This document shows, one piece after another, positions 9,660-20,898 of a stretch of 64,000 bases of DNA. Origin of the DNA: Aquabacterium sp. (GTDB lineage: Bacteria; Pseudomonadota; Gammaproteobacteria; Burkholderiales; Burkholderiaceae_C); NCBI RefSeq assembly GCF_021768455.1, contig NZ_JAIZVX010000003.1, forward strand, positions 1 through 64,000. The letters run 5' to 3'. Every line of letters begins with the position of its first letter. Position 1 is the stretch's first letter. Below the pieces are notes generated by a model. The model was not told where the DNA came from. It ran no database searches and worked only from the letters and a program-made list of their open reading frames with translations. The position numbers and the translations under genes are program-made.

Positions 9660-10889
9660 ATGAAAACCTACCTCGTTGGCGGCGCCGTGCGCGACCGCCT
9701 GCTCGGCCGGCCCGTGGGCGACCGCGACTGGGTGGTCGTGGGCGGCACCCCGCAGGCCATGGTCGACCTGGGCTTTCGCCCCGTGGGCAAGGACTTCCCC
9801 GTCTTCCTCCACCCCGAGACGGGCGAGGAACACGCACTGGCCCGCACCGAACGCAAACAGGGCCACGGCTACCATGGCTTCGTGGTCCACGCGGCCCCGG
9901 ACGTCACCCTGGAAGACGACCTGGTCCGCCGTGACCTCACCGTCAACGCCATCGCCCAGGATGCCGATGGACGCCTGATCGACCCGCACGGCGGCCAGCG
10001 AGACCTGGCCGACCGGGTGCTGCGCCACGTCTCGCCTGCCTTCTCTGAAGACCCGGTGCGCATCCTGCGACTGGCCCGCTTTGCCGCCCGCTTCCACGAC
10101 TTCACCGTCGCGCCCGAGACCCAGGCCCTGATGCGGGACATGGTCGCCGCAGGCGAGGTCGACCACCTCGTGGCCGAGCGCGTCTGGCAGGAACTCGCCC
10201 GCGGGCTGATGGAGGCCCGCCCCTCGCGCATGTTCACCGTGCTGCGCGATTGCGGGGCCCTGGCCCGGCTGCTGCCCGAGGTCGACCGGCTCTGGGGCGT
10301 GCCCCAGCGCGCCGACCACCACCCGGAAATCGACACCGGGGTCCACCTGATGATGGTGCTGGACATGGCCGCCCAGCTGAGCACCAGCCTGCCGGTGCGC
10401 TACGCCTGCCTGGGCCACGACCTGGGCAAAGGCACGACCCCGCCCGATGTGCTGCCTCGCCACCTGGGTCACGAAGGCCGCAGCGCGCGCCTCCTCAAAG
10501 AAGTGAGCACTCGCTTACGAGCCCCCAATGACTGCCGTGAACTGGCCGACGTGGTGGCCCGAGAACACGGCAACGTGCACCGCAGCGGCGACCTGGGGCC
10601 GGAGGCCACCCTGCGCCTGCTCGAGCGTTGCGACGCCCTGCGCAAGCCCGCGCGCTTTGCCGAACTGCTGCTGGCCTGCGAGTGCGACGCCCGGGGCCGC
10701 CTGGGCCTGAGCGAGCAGCCCTACCCCCAGGCCACCCGCCTGACCGCCGCCCTGGCCACGGTGCTGGCCGTCGACACCGCGGCGGTGTCGGCGCAGGCAC
10801 TGGCAAAAGGCCTGAAGGGGCCAGCGGTCGGCGCGGCCATCACCGCTGCGCGGCTCGCGGCCCTGCAGGGCGCACGCGCGCTTTCGTGA
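9660..10889 (+). CDS. cca: CCA-adding tRNA nucleotidyltransferase with HD domain
   Basis: [50 protein letters not shown] motif CLGHDLGKG. Confidence 0.93.
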   Translation: MKTYLVGGAVRDRLLGRPVGDRDWVVVGGTPQAMVDLGFRPVGKDFPVFLHPETGEEHALARTERKQGHGYHGFVVHAAPDVTLEDDLVRRDLTVNAIAQDADGRLIDPHGGQRDLADRVLRHVSPAFSEDPVRILRLARFAARFHDFTVAPETQALMRDMVAAGEVDHLVAERVWQELARGLMEARPSRMFTVLRDCGALARLLPEVDRLWGVPQRADHHPEIDTGVHLMMVLDMAAQLSTSLPVRYACLGHDLGKGTTPPDVLPRHLGHEGRSARLLKEVSTRLRAPNDCRELADVVAREHGNVHRSGDLGPEATLRLLERCDALRKPARFAELLLACECDARGRLGLSEQPYPQATRLTAALATVLAVDTAAVSAQALAKGLKGPAVGAAITAARLAALQGARALS

Positions 10890-10938
10890 CGGAACGCACG
10901 CACGCATCGGCTTCAGATCTATCAAAGGTTTCATTTCA

Positions 10939-10965
10939 TCAAGTCCGGCGCCGGCCGTCCGACAA
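10939..10965 (+). promoter_or_regulatory. Candidate sigma28 (FliA) promoter for the MCP gene
   Basis: TCAAGTCC-N11-TCCGACAA versus consensus TAAAGTTT-N11-GCCGATAA; ends about 43 nt before the MCP start. Confidence 0.5.
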
Positions 10966-11008
10966 GCACCGTGTGGTCAGCAGACCAGCAGTACACGAGG
11001 AGCGAGAC

Positions 11009-12565
11009 ATGGCGTGGTTGATGAAGCTGAGATTGGGCGCCCGACTGGGCCTGGCGTTTGGCATCACCGGACTGCTGGTGGTGTGCACAGGCGTGTTCGG
11101 GCTCACGCAAATGGCCAAGGTCAACGACCGCACCGAAGAGTTGGCCACCAACTGGCTGCCCAGCGTGCAGGCCCTGGGTGACATCCGCTCCGAACTGAAC
11201 AACATGCGCCGCGCGGCCTTGCGCCACACCCTGGAGCCCGATGCCGGCGGCAAGCGCCAGCAGCTGGAAGCCGTCACCGCATCCAGCAAGGACAAGCTGC
11301 CCAAGCTGCTGGCCCACTACGAAAAGCTGATCTCGTCGCCCGAAGAGGCCGCCCTCTTCAAGGAGATCCAGGACGCCATGGGCTCAGCGGACACCAGCAT
11401 GACCAATCTGCTGGCCATGTCGGACGACGGTCCCGCCCGGTTCGAGGAAGCGCGCGCTTACGCCGTCGGCGACTCGGCACGGGACTTCAACGAAGTCATG
11501 GCCCTGGTGCAAAAGGCCGTCGACCTCAACGCCAAGGGCTCGGTCGACTCCTGGAACGACTCCCAGCAGGTCTACCAGAGGGCCGTCACCGTGCTGGTGA
11601 TCGCCGTGGGTCTGCTGATGGCCACCTGCGGCGTGCTGGCCTACACCATCACCCGCTCCATCACCAGGCCCCTGGCCGAGGCCGTGCAGCTCAGCCAGGC
11701 CGTGGCCGAAGGCGACCTGAGCCGCGAGGTCCACACCACCGCCGGCGACGAGGTGGGCGACCTGGTTCGCGGCATGAACCAGATGAGCCGCAACCTGTCA
11801 GAGCTGGTGCACGGCGTGCGCCAGGGCACCGACGCCATCGCCACCGCGTCTGCCCAGATCGCCCAGGGCAATGCCGACCTGTCGTCGCGCACCGAACAGC
11901 AGGCCGCAAGCCTGCAGGAAACGGCCGCCTCGATGCACCAGATGAACGACACGGTGCGCGCCACCTCGGACAACGCCCGCCAGGCCAACCAGCTGGTGGC
12001 CCAGGCCACGATGGTGGCCGCTCAAGGGGGGGAAGACGTGAACCAGGTCGTGGCCACCATGTCGGCCATCCAGGAATCCAGCCGCCGCATCTCCGACATC
12101 ATCTCGGTCATCGACGGCATCGCCTTCCAGACCAACATCCTGGCGCTGAACGCCGCGGTCGAAGCCGCCCGCGCTGGCGAGCAAGGTCGTGGTTTTGCGG
12201 TCGTGGCATCGGAAGTGCGCTCACTGGCGCAACGCTCGGCCAATGCGGCCAAGGAAATCAAGAGCCTGATCACCGACAGCGTCGAGAAGGTCGAGATCGG
12301 CAGCACCCAGGTCAACAACGCCGGGCGCACGATTGCCGACGTGGTGATGCAGGTGCGCAAGGTCAATGACCTGATCGGCGAGATCACCTCGTCGAGCACG
12401 GAACAAAGCACCGGCGTCGGCCAGATCAACCAGGCCGTCAACCAGCTGGACCAGGCCACGCAGCAGAATGCGGCGCTGGTCGAAGAAACGTCTGCGGCAG
12501 CCGAGAGCCTGCGACACCAGGCCAATGGGCTGATGGAGGCGGTGTCGGTGTTCCGCACACGCTGA
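11009..12565 (+). CDS. Methyl-accepting chemotaxis protein (4HB sensor, HAMP, MCP signalling domain)
   Basis: N-terminal TM, periplasmic helical region, second TM, HAMP, and hairpin motif [36 protein letters not shown]. Confidence 0.95.
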   Translation: MAWLMKLRLGARLGLAFGITGLLVVCTGVFGLTQMAKVNDRTEELATNWLPSVQALGDIRSELNNMRRAALRHTLEPDAGGKRQQLEAVTASSKDKLPKLLAHYEKLISSPEEAALFKEIQDAMGSADTSMTNLLAMSDDGPARFEEARAYAVGDSARDFNEVMALVQKAVDLNAKGSVDSWNDSQQVYQRAVTVLVIAVGLLMATCGVLAYTITRSITRPLAEAVQLSQAVAEGDLSREVHTTAGDEVGDLVRGMNQMSRNLSELVHGVRQGTDAIATASAQIAQGNADLSSRTEQQAASLQETAASMHQMNDTVRATSDNARQANQLVAQATMVAAQGGEDVNQVVATMSAIQESSRRISDIISVIDGIAFQTNILALNAAVEAARAGEQGRGFAVVASEVRSLAQRSANAAKEIKSLITDSVEKVEIGSTQVNNAGRTIADVVMQVRKVNDLIGEITSSSTEQSTGVGQINQAVNQLDQATQQNAALVEETSAAAESLRHQANGLMEAVSVFRTR

Positions 12566-12599
12566 GCGCCATGCAGGGCGCGATGCCAACAAGGATGCC

Positions 12600-12633
12600 A
12601 AAAACCCCCTGTGCCACGCATGGGCACAGGGGG
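12600..12633 (-). terminator. Intrinsic terminator downstream of ftsZ
   Basis: 11-bp stem CCCCCTGTGCC/GGCACAGGGGG (12605-12615 / 12623-12633); minus-strand reading is followed by TTTTT. Confidence 0.7.
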
Positions 12634-12698
12634 AAAAGAGGCTTCACTGACAAAAGAACAAGATGGGCTCGCCCCTGAGGACGCTGCCCAGAGGCCGA

Positions 12699-13931
12699 TC
12701 AGTCAGCCTGCTTGCGCAGGAAGGCCGGGATTTCGATCTCGTCCATGCCATTGCTGGCCAGGGCGTCGACCTTGGCGGCCGCCTGGGTGCGACCCGAGCG
12801 CCACACGCTGGGCGTGTTCATGCCGCTGAAGTCGTGGCTGCTGCCATGGGCCACGCTGTGGGCCTGGGCGTGACCCACCGGCTGGGTCAGCACGGGGATG
12901 TTGTCGGTACCGGTGCGGGCGAAAGCCTGGGTGGTCGCGGCGCTGTGCACCACGGTCATCGGCGCCTGGGCGCGACGGGCCGAGCTCAGACCGGTGGCGA
13001 TCACGGTGACGCGCAGCTCGTTGCCCAGCGACTCGTCATAGGCGGTGCCGTAGATCACGTGCGCGTCTTCGGCCGCGTAACGGCGGATGGTGTTCATCGC
13101 GTTGCGCGACTCGCTCAGCTTGAAGCTGGACTTGCCGGCGGCAATCAGCACCAGCACGCCACGGGCGCCAGAGAGGTCGATGCCTTCGAGCAGCGGGCAG
13201 GCGACAGCGGCTTCGGCGGCCTTGGTGGCGCGGTCCGGGCCACCTGCGGTGGCGGTGCCCATCATGGCCTTGCCCGGCTCGCTCATCACGGTCTTGACGT
13301 CTTCGAAGTCGACGTTCACCAGACCCGGGATGTGGATGATGTCGGAGATGCCGCCCACGGCGTTCTTCAGCACGTCGTTGGCCTTGCAGAAGGCTTCTTC
13401 CTGGGTGATGTCGTCACCCAGCACTTCCAGCAGCTTCTCGTTGAGCACAACGATCAGCGAATCGACGTTGGCTTCGAGTTCGGCCAGGCCCTGATCGGCC
13501 TGCTTCATGCGGCGGTTGCCTTCGAATTCGAAGGGCTTGGTCACCACACCGACGGTGAGGATGCCCATTTCCTTGGCCACGCGGGCGATCACCGGCGCAG
13601 CGCCCGTGCCTGTGCCACCGCCCATGCCGGCGGTGATGAAGACCATGTGCGCGCCGTCCAGCGCGGCACGGATCTGGTCGACGGCCTCTTCGGCTGCGGC
13701 CTTGCCCGCCTCGGGCTTGGCGCCGGCGCCCAGGCCCGTGCCACCGAGTTGCAGCTGCATCTCGGCCGACGAGCGGTTCAGCGCCTGCGAGTCGGTGTTG
13801 GCGCAGATGAACTGCACGCCCTGAACGCCTTCCGCGATCATGTGGTCCACGGCGTTGCCGCCGCCGCCACCCACACCGATCACCTTGATCTGCGTGCCGG
13901 TGTCGAAGTTTTCGATCATTTCGATTGCCAT
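12699..13931 (-). CDS. ftsZ: Cell division GTPase FtsZ
   Basis: VGGGGGNAVDHM, GGGTGTGAAPVIA, C-terminal DEIEIPAFLRKQAD. Confidence 0.98.
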   Translation of the reverse strand: MAIEMIENFDTGTQIKVIGVGGGGGNAVDHMIAEGVQGVQFICANTDSQALNRSSAEMQLQLGGTGLGAGAKPEAGKAAAEEAVDQIRAALDGAHMVFITAGMGGGTGTGAAPVIARVAKEMGILTVGVVTKPFEFEGNRRMKQADQGLAELEANVDSLIVVLNEKLLEVLGDDITQEEAFCKANDVLKNAVGGISDIIHIPGLVNVDFEDVKTVMSEPGKAMMGTATAGGPDRATKAAEAAVACPLLEGIDLSGARGVLVLIAAGKSSFKLSESRNAMNTIRRYAAEDAHVIYGTAYDESLGNELRVTVIATGLSSARRAQAPMTVVHSAATTQAFARTGTDNIPVLTQPVGHAQAHSVAHGSSHDFSGMNTPSVWRSGRTQAAAKVDALASNGMDEIEIPAFLRKQAD

Positions 13932-13985
13932 GTCATGCCTCTCTTTTGTTCAAGCAGTTGCCAGTGAAAACGTACCAATGAGGTT

Positions 13986-15215
13986 TCAGAAATTGCCTAC
14001 AAACCAATCGCGTACGCGTCCAAACAGGGTCTGAACCGACCCGGCCTGTTGCGCCGCCTTCATCCCGCGCGAACGCGCGAGTCTCGCTTCTTCGAGCAAG
14101 CCCATGACGGTGGCCGAGCGGGGGCTCGCCACCATGTCGTGCAGTGCGCCGGAGTACAAGGGCGTGCCCTTGCGCACCGGCTTGAGGAAGATGTCTTCGG
14201 CCAGTTCGACCATGCCCGGCATCACCGCCGAGCCACCGGTCAGCACGATGCCGGACGACAGCAGTTCCTCGTATCCAGACTCGCGGATCACCTGGTGAAC
14301 CAGCGAGAAAATCTCTTCGACGCGCGGCTCGATCACGCCGGCCAAAGCCTGACGCGAGAGCATGCGCGGGGCGCGATCGCCCAGGCCGGGCACCTCGACC
14401 TGGTCGTTCGGATCGGCCAGCAGCTGCTTGGCCACACCGTGTTCGACCTTGATGTCCTCGGCGTCCTTCGTGGGGGTGCGCAGGGCCATGGCGATGTCGC
14501 TGGTGATCAGGTCACCGGCAATGGGGATCACGGCCGTGTGGCGCACCGAGCCATCGGTGAAGATGGACACATCGGTCGTGCCCGCCCCGATGTCGACCAG
14601 GGCCACGCCCAGGGCCTTTTCGTCGTCGGTCAGCACGGCGGCACTCGACGCGCTGGGGTTGAGCACCAGCTGCTCGGCCTCCAGGCCACAGCGGCGCACG
14701 CACTTGACGATGTTCTCGGCCGCGCTCTGCGCACCGGTCACGATGTGCACCTTCACCTCGAGGCGGCCACCGCTCATGCCGATGGGCTCCTTCACCTCGT
14801 GGCCATCGATGATGAACTCTTGCGGCTCGACCAGCAGCAGGCGCTGGTCGTTGGGAATGTTGATGGCCTTGGCGGTCTCGACCACACGTTGCACGTCGAT
14901 CGGGGCGACTTCCTTGTCGCGCACGATGACCATGCCGGTGCTGTTCTGGCCGCGGATGTGGCTGCCGGTGATGCCGGTCCAGACGCGGCTGATCTTGCAG
15001 TCGGCCATCAACTCGGCCTCTTTCAGGGCCTGCTGGATGGACTGCACCGTGGCGTCGATGTTGACGACCACGCCGCGCTTGAGGCCGTGGCTCGGGGCCA
15101 CGCCCAGCCCGGCGATGCGCAGCTCGCCACCGGGCAGGACTTCGGCCACGACCGCCATCACTTTGGCGGTGCCGATGTCGAGTCCGACAACCAGATCCTT
15201 GTATTCCTTGGGCAT
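13986..15215 (-). CDS. ftsA: Cell division protein FtsA
   Basis: LVVGLDIGTAKVMAVV; actin-like ATPase motifs; C-terminal amphipathic VRDWFVGNF; between ftsQ and ftsZ. Confidence 0.97.
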   Translation of the reverse strand: MPKEYKDLVVGLDIGTAKVMAVVAEVLPGGELRIAGLGVAPSHGLKRGVVVNIDATVQSIQQALKEAELMADCKISRVWTGITGSHIRGQNSTGMVIVRDKEVAPIDVQRVVETAKAINIPNDQRLLLVEPQEFIIDGHEVKEPIGMSGGRLEVKVHIVTGAQSAAENIVKCVRRCGLEAEQLVLNPSASSAAVLTDDEKALGVALVDIGAGTTDVSIFTDGSVRHTAVIPIAGDLITSDIAMALRTPTKDAEDIKVEHGVAKQLLADPNDQVEVPGLGDRAPRMLSRQALAGVIEPRVEEIFSLVHQVIRESGYEELLSSGIVLTGGSAVMPGMVELAEDIFLKPVRKGTPLYSGALHDMVASPRSATVMGLLEEARLARSRGMKAAQQAGSVQTLFGRVRDWFVGNF

Positions 15216-15240
15216 GGTGGGTGCTGGGTTTCCGTGTAGG

Positions 15241-16107
15241 TCAATGGGTGGCAGCCGGCGCGGCCTTGTGGGCTGCGGGCTTGCGCGGAATCAGGGGTTT
15301 GGCCGTGCCGTCCTGCCAGGTGCTCAAGCCACGCAGCTTGACGGCGTAGGCCTCGGGGTAACGCAGGTCGGCGTAGGCCAGAGGGGCGGGGTATTTGCGC
15401 TGCACATCGGGCAGGGTGCGCACGAAACGGTCGGCTCGCGCCACCAGCTCATCGGGTGAGCCTCGGCCGATCACCACGCTGGCATCGTTGTCCAGCTCCA
15501 CGCTCCAGGAGCCGCGCTCCGTCAGGCGCAGGGTGGCGATCTCGCCCAGGGGCTTGAACACGGGCTGCAGGCGGTGGAGCATGTCGAGCATGGCGCGGGC
15601 CTCGTCGGCCGTCGGGTTGGCGGGGGCCTCCAGCGTGGGCAGGTGCTCGTCTTCGACGTCACCGAGGTTGGCATCGAAGACTTCGCCAAAGGTGTTGACC
15701 AGCTGGTCGTCACGGTCCTCGTGGGCCCAGTAGGCGGCGGGCTTGTGCTCTTCCAGCACCACACGCAGCTCGTTGGGGAAGACGCGGCGCACCACGGCCT
15801 TGCGCACCCAGGGCACGGCCTCAAAGGCCTCTCGACTCTTCGCCAGGTCGACGCTGAAAAAACCGCCCGAGAGGCGCTGCGCCACGTTGGCACGCACGGT
15901 GGCCAGGTTGTTGCGATCCAGGTCGCCTTCGACCTCGATGCGCTCCAGCGCGAAATAAGGCAGGCGCGACAGCCGCACCAGGCCCGACGCCAGCAACAGG
16001 CCCAGCAGCCCCAGCGCCAGCGCGATGGTGGCCACGTTCATCCAGCGGACGTCGGTCGGCGTCTCGCTGGAAGCGGGGCTGGGGTGGAGGGCGGCAGCGG
16101 CAAGCAT
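15241..16107 (-). CDS. ftsQ: Cell division protein FtsQ
   Basis: Single TM followed by POTRA (FALERIEVEGDLDRNNLATVRANV...GGFFSVDL) and FtsQ domain. Confidence 0.93.
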   Translation of the reverse strand: MLAAAALHPSPASSETPTDVRWMNVATIALALGLLGLLLASGLVRLSRLPYFALERIEVEGDLDRNNLATVRANVAQRLSGGFFSVDLAKSREAFEAVPWVRKAVVRRVFPNELRVVLEEHKPAAYWAHEDRDDQLVNTFGEVFDANLGDVEDEHLPTLEAPANPTADEARAMLDMLHRLQPVFKPLGEIATLRLTERGSWSVELDNDASVVIGRGSPDELVARADRFVRTLPDVQRKYPAPLAYADLRYPEAYAVKLRGLSTWQDGTAKPLIPRKPAAHKAAPAATH

Positions 16108-16134
16108 GGTGGGCTGGGTGAGCGTCGGTGGGCT

Positions 16135-17109
16135 TCAGCGGATGGCCGCGTCCAGGCTGGCCGAGGCCAGCAGGTGCACGCAGAGCTGGCCATAGGCCAG
16201 GCCGGCCACCTTGGCCGACATCGGCACCAGGGAGTGGCTGGTCATGCCGGGCGAGGTGTTGATCTCCAGCAGGAAGGGCTGACGGTCGGTGGCGCGGATC
16301 ATCACGTCGGCGCGGGCCCAGCCCCGGCAACCCAGGGTCTTGAAGGCGCGCAGCACCAGGCGCTGGATCTCGGCCTCTTCGTCCGCATCGAGCAGGCTGG
16401 GGCAGAGGTACTTCACGTCGTCACTGAAGTACTTGTTCTGGTAGTCGTAGTTGCCCCCCGGGGCCTTGATGCGGATGACGGGCAGGGACTGGGCCTCGCC
16501 CTCGACGGTCAGCACCGGGCAGGTGGTTTCTTCGCCATCGATGAACTGCTCGCACAGCACCTCGGGGTCGTGCTGGGCCGCGGCCGCATAGGCGGCAGCG
16601 CACTGCGACGGGTCGGTCACCTTGGTCAGGCCGATGGACGAGCCTTCGCGAGCGGGCTTGACGATCATCGGCGCGCCCAGGGCCGTGAGCGCGTGCTCGC
16701 AGTCTTCGGCGCTGGCGACCAGGCGCCAATCGGGGGTCGGCAGGCCTTCGAAGCGCCAGATGCGCTTGGTCATGATCTTGTCCATGGCGATGGACGAAGC
16801 CATCACGCCCGAACCCGTGTAGGGGATCTTGAGCAGTTCGAGCGCGCCTTGCAGCGAGCCGTCTTCGCCGCCCCGGCCATGCAGGGCGATGAAACAGCGG
16901 TCGACGCCTTCCTTGATCAGGTCTTCGAGCGGGCGCTCGGCCGGGTCGAAGGCGATGGCGTTGACGCCTTCGGCCTGCAGCGCGGCCAGCACGCCGCTGC
17001 CCGACATCAGGGAGACGTCGCGCTCGGCCGAGGTGCCACCAAACAGCACGGCCACCTTGCCGAGTTCGGCCGGGTTCACGCGGGGGGCTTGCAGGGGGGT
17101 GAAGCTCAT
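16135..17109 (-). CDS. ddl: D-alanine--D-alanine ligase
   Basis: [52 protein letters not shown] overlap with murC. Confidence 0.95.
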   Translation of the reverse strand: MSFTPLQAPRVNPAELGKVAVLFGGTSAERDVSLMSGSGVLAALQAEGVNAIAFDPAERPLEDLIKEGVDRCFIALHGRGGEDGSLQGALELLKIPYTGSGVMASSIAMDKIMTKRIWRFEGLPTPDWRLVASAEDCEHALTALGAPMIVKPAREGSSIGLTKVTDPSQCAAAYAAAAQHDPEVLCEQFIDGEETTCPVLTVEGEAQSLPVIRIKAPGGNYDYQNKYFSDDVKYLCPSLLDADEEAEIQRLVLRAFKTLGCRGWARADVMIRATDRQPFLLEINTSPGMTSHSLVPMSAKVAGLAYGQLCVHLLASASLDAAIR

Positions 17110-18521
17110 GCGGCAGCTCCCGAGTTCAGCAGGTCCACGACCTTGGCAGGCACGCCACCGATGGTGCCGGCGCCCATGCAGATCACGATGTCGCCATCGC
17201 GGGTCGATTCGGCAATGACCTGCGGCAGGCCTGCGACCTCGTCCACAAAGATCGGCTCGACCTTGCCGGCCACGCGCACCGCGCGGGTCAGGGCGCGCCC
17301 ATCGGCGGCCACGATGGGCGATTCCCCGGCGCTGTAGACCTCGGTCAGCAGGACGGCATCCGCCGTGCCCAGCACCTTGACGAAGTCTTCGAAACAGTCG
17401 CGTGTGCGGGTGTAGCGGTGGGGCTGGAAGGCCAGCACCAGGCGCTGACCGGGGAAGGCCCCGCGGGCGGCAGCGATCACCGCGGCCATTTCGACCGGGT
17501 GGTGACCGTAGTCGTCGATCAGGGTGAAACGACCACCGTCGGCAGCCGGGCACTCGCCATAGCGCTGGAAGCGGCGCCCCACGCCCGAGAACGCGGCCAG
17601 GGCCTGGACGATGGGCTCGTCGGGCAGCTCGATCTCGGTGGCCACGGCAATGGCGGCCAGTGCGTTGAGCACGTTGTGCTCGCCCGGCAGGTTGAGCGTG
17701 ACCGTGAGGTCGGGCATGACGGTTCCGTTGCGGCGCTGCACGGTGAAGCGCATCTGACCACCGGCCAGGGCCTCGACGTTGACGGCGCGCACCTGGGCGT
17801 CCTCACCGAAACCGTAGGTGATGACCGGGCGCGAGATCAGCGGGATGATGCTGCGCACGCCAGGGTCGTCCGCACACAGGATGGCCGAGCCGTAAAACGG
17901 CATGCGGTGCAGGAACTCGACGAAGGCCTGCTTCAGGCGTGCGAAATCGTGCCCATAGGTGTCCATGTGATCGGCGTCGATGTTGGTGACGACCGAGAGC
18001 ACGGGCAACAGGTTGAGGAAGGAGGCGTCGGACTCGTCGGCCTCGACCACGATGTACTCGCCCTTGCCCAGCGCCGAGTTGGCGCCAGCACTGTTGAGCT
18101 TGCCGCCGATGACGAAGGTGGGGTCCACACCGGCTTCGGCCAGGATGGCCGTGACCAGGGAGGTGGTGGTGGTCTTGCCATGCGTGCCGGCGATGGCGAT
18201 GCCTTTGCGCAGGCGCATCAACTCGGCCAGCATCACGGCGCGGGGCACCACGGGAATGCGTTTGGCGCGGGCGGCGATGACCTCGGGGTTGTCGCCCTTC
18301 ACGGCGGTGGAGGTGACAACCGCTTCGGCGCCCGCGATGTGGGCGGCGTCGTGGCCTTCGTGCACGGTGATGCCGAGGCTGGCCAGGCGGCGCGAGGTGG
18401 CGCTGCTCGACTGGTCGGAGCCCGAGACCACATAGCCCAGGTTGTGGAGGATCTCGGCGATGCCGCTCATGCCGGCACCACCGATGCCGACGAAGTGGAT
18501 GTGTTTGACGGCGTGCTTCAT
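17106..18521 (-). CDS. murC: UDP-N-acetylmuramate--L-alanine ligase MurC
   Basis: [38 protein letters not shown]. Confidence 0.97.
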   Translation of the reverse strand: MKHAVKHIHFVGIGGAGMSGIAEILHNLGYVVSGSDQSSSATSRRLASLGITVHEGHDAAHIAGAEAVVTSTAVKGDNPEVIAARAKRIPVVPRAVMLAELMRLRKGIAIAGTHGKTTTTSLVTAILAEAGVDPTFVIGGKLNSAGANSALGKGEYIVVEADESDASFLNLLPVLSVVTNIDADHMDTYGHDFARLKQAFVEFLHRMPFYGSAILCADDPGVRSIIPLISRPVITYGFGEDAQVRAVNVEALAGGQMRFTVQRRNGTVMPDLTVTLNLPGEHNVLNALAAIAVATEIELPDEPIVQALAAFSGVGRRFQRYGECPAADGGRFTLIDDYGHHPVEMAAVIAAARGAFPGQRLVLAFQPHRYTRTRDCFEDFVKVLGTADAVLLTEVYSAGESPIVAADGRALTRAVRVAGKVEPIFVDEVAGLPQVIAESTRDGDIVICMGAGTIGGVPAKVVDLLNSGAAA

Positions 18522-19624
18522 GACGCTGCCTTTGCTGTTGTGGGTTTCACGTGTTCTTCGATGGCATCGGCCACCGCGGCGGCCGAACGGGGACGGGCCA
18601 GGGCGCGGGCCGACTGGGCCATGGTGAGCAGATCGGCCCGGTTGAGGGCTTGCAAGCGCTGCGCCAGCGACGCAGGCGAGAGCTCGGTCTGGGGCAGGTG
18701 CACGGCGGCGCCATGGGCGGCCATGTAGGCGGCGTTGTCACGCTGGTGCGACGTGGTCGACACGATGAGCGGGATCAGCACGCTGGGCACGCCCGCTGCA
18801 CACAGTTCGCTCACGGTGATGGCACCGGCTCGGCAGACGATGACGTCGCACTCGGCCAGGCGCTGCGCCATGTTGTTGATGAAGGGGAGGACCTCGGCGT
18901 CGCGGGAGGCGTCCAGCCCGGCGGCCTGGTAGGCGGCCTTGACGTCGTCGAGGTTGGCCATGCCGGTCTGGTGCGTGATCAGCGGACGCTGGTCGGCCGG
19001 GATCAGGGCCAGGGCCTGCGGCACGGTCTGGTTCAGCACGCGGGCACCCAGGCTGCCTCCGACCACCAGCACGCGCAGGGGGCCGGTCCGGGCGGCAAAG
19101 CGCTCGGCGGGCGGCGCGATGGCCTCGATCTCGGCGCGCACGGGGTTGCCGGTCACGCGGGCGACCTTGTGCTTCGAGGCGTCGCCATCGAAGCCGCAGG
19201 CCAGCACGTCGGTGATGGGCAGCAGGGCGCGGTTGCTCAACAGGATGGCCGCATCCGCATTCACCATGACCAGGGGCAGGCCTCGGGCCACGCCCATCAG
19301 GCCGCCAGGGAAGCAGACGTAGCCCCCCATGCCCAGCACGGCGTCGGCACGGCGCGCCTTGAGCACCTTGAAGCAATCGAGGAAAGCCTTGAGCAGGCGC
19401 ACGCCGCCAAAGACGGTGTCCTTCAGGCTCTTGCCGCGCAGGCCATTGAAAGCGATGGTGTCCAGCGGGATGCCGGTGGGCGGCACCAGGCGGTTTTCCA
19501 TGCCACCGGCCGTGCCCAGCCAGGACACAGTCCAGCCGCGGGCCTTCATTTCATCGGCCACGGCCAGGCCGGGCATGATGTGCCCCCCGGTGCCGGCGGC
19601 CATGATGACGAGGTGCCTGCTCAT
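18518..19624 (-). CDS. murG: Undecaprenyl-PP-MurNAc-pentapeptide GlcNAc transferase MurG
   Basis: [43 protein letters not shown] overlaps both sides. Confidence 0.96.
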   Translation of the reverse strand: MSRHLVIMAAGTGGHIMPGLAVADEMKARGWTVSWLGTAGGMENRLVPPTGIPLDTIAFNGLRGKSLKDTVFGGVRLLKAFLDCFKVLKARRADAVLGMGGYVCFPGGLMGVARGLPLVMVNADAAILLSNRALLPITDVLACGFDGDASKHKVARVTGNPVRAEIEAIAPPAERFAARTGPLRVLVVGGSLGARVLNQTVPQALALIPADQRPLITHQTGMANLDDVKAAYQAAGLDASRDAEVLPFINNMAQRLAECDVIVCRAGAITVSELCAAGVPSVLIPLIVSTTSHQRDNAAYMAAHGAAVHLPQTELSPASLAQRLQALNRADLLTMAQSARALARPRSAAAVADAIEEHVKPTTAKAAS

Positions 19625-20898
19625 GCGCGGCCTCCCCTCATCAACTGCCTGTTCTCCATGTCGACACGGAGACAGATGGCGAGGGCAATGCAGTTGAGCA
19701 TCACGCCCGAACCACCAAAGCTCATCAGCGGCAGGGTCAGGCCCTTGGTGGGCAGCACGCCCAGGTTCACACCCATGTTGATGAAGCCCTGGCCGCCCAT
19801 CCACACCGCCACGCCCTGGGCCACGAGGCCGGAGAAGACGCGGTCGAGCGCAATGGCCTGCCGGCCGATGTTGAAGAGGCGCACCACCAGCCAGAAGAAG
19901 GCGATGATGACCACGGCCACGCCGATGAAGCCCAGCTCTTCACCGATCACGGCCAGCAGGAAGTCGGTGTGGGCCTCGGGCAGGTAATGCAGCTTCTCCA
20001 GGCTGGAGCCCAGCCCTTCGCCAAAGATTTCGCCACGGCCAAAGGCGATGAGCGAGTGGGTCAGCTGGTAGGCCTTGCCCAGGGCGTTCTTTTCGCTCCA
20101 GGGGTCGAGGTAGGCGAAGATGCGCTCGCGCCGCCAGGGGCTCAGCGAGATCATCAGCATGAAGGCCCCCAGCAGCACGCCGGTGATCAGCGTGAACATC
20201 TTGCCGTTCACACCGCCGAGGAAGAGGATGGCCATGGCGATGGTGGCGATCACCATGAAGGCGCCCATGTCGGGCTCGGCCAGCAGCAGCAGGCCCACGA
20301 CGCCCACGGCCACGGCCATGGGCGTGACAGCGCGGAAGAAGTGTTCCTTCACGTCCATCTTGCGCACCATGTAGTCGGAGGCGTAGAGCACGATGGCCAG
20401 CTTGGCCAGCTCGGACGGCTGGAAGTTCATGAAGCCCAGGGGCAACCAGCGCCGCGCGCCATAGACCACCTTGCCGACGTGCGGGATCAGCACCAGGATG
20501 AGCAGCACCAGCGAGGCCACGAACAGCCAGGGAGCCCAGCGCTCCCAGGTCGACATCGGGATCTGCGTGACCACGGCCCCGACGGCCACCGCCATCACCA
20601 GCGACATCAGGTGTCGGGTGAAGAAGTGCATGGGCGCGTAGTTGGCAAAGCGCGGACTGTCGGGCAGGGCGATGGTGGCCGAATAGACCATGATCAGCCC
20701 CATGACCAGCAGCGAGATGGTCAGCCACACCAGCGGCTGGTCGAAGCCCATCACGCGGGACGGGTGCGACGCGTTGACGTTGACGAAATCGCGCACCGGC
20801 AGGCTGCCGCTGTCGGCCGAGCCCTCGCGGCCCAGGCGGGCGCGCAGGCTGCCGATCAGGCCCGAGACGAAGGGGCGGCGTGCGGTCTGGCCACTCAT
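19621..20898 (-). CDS. ftsW: SEDS glycosyltransferase / division protein FtsW
   Basis: Multi-[53 protein letters not shown]. Confidence 0.96.
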   Translation of the reverse strand: MSGQTARRPFVSGLIGSLRARLGREGSADSGSLPVRDFVNVNASHPSRVMGFDQPLVWLTISLLVMGLIMVYSATIALPDSPRFANYAPMHFFTRHLMSLVMAVAVGAVVTQIPMSTWERWAPWLFVASLVLLILVLIPHVGKVVYGARRWLPLGFMNFQPSELAKLAIVLYASDYMVRKMDVKEHFFRAVTPMAVAVGVVGLLLLAEPDMGAFMVIATIAMAILFLGGVNGKMFTLITGVLLGAFMLMISLSPWRRERIFAYLDPWSEKNALGKAYQLTHSLIAFGRGEIFGEGLGSSLEKLHYLPEAHTDFLLAVIGEELGFIGVAVVIIAFFWLVVRLFNIGRQAIALDRVFSGLVAQGVAVWMGGQGFINMGVNLGVLPTKGLTLPLMSFGGSGVMLNCIALAICLRVDMENRQLMRGGRA

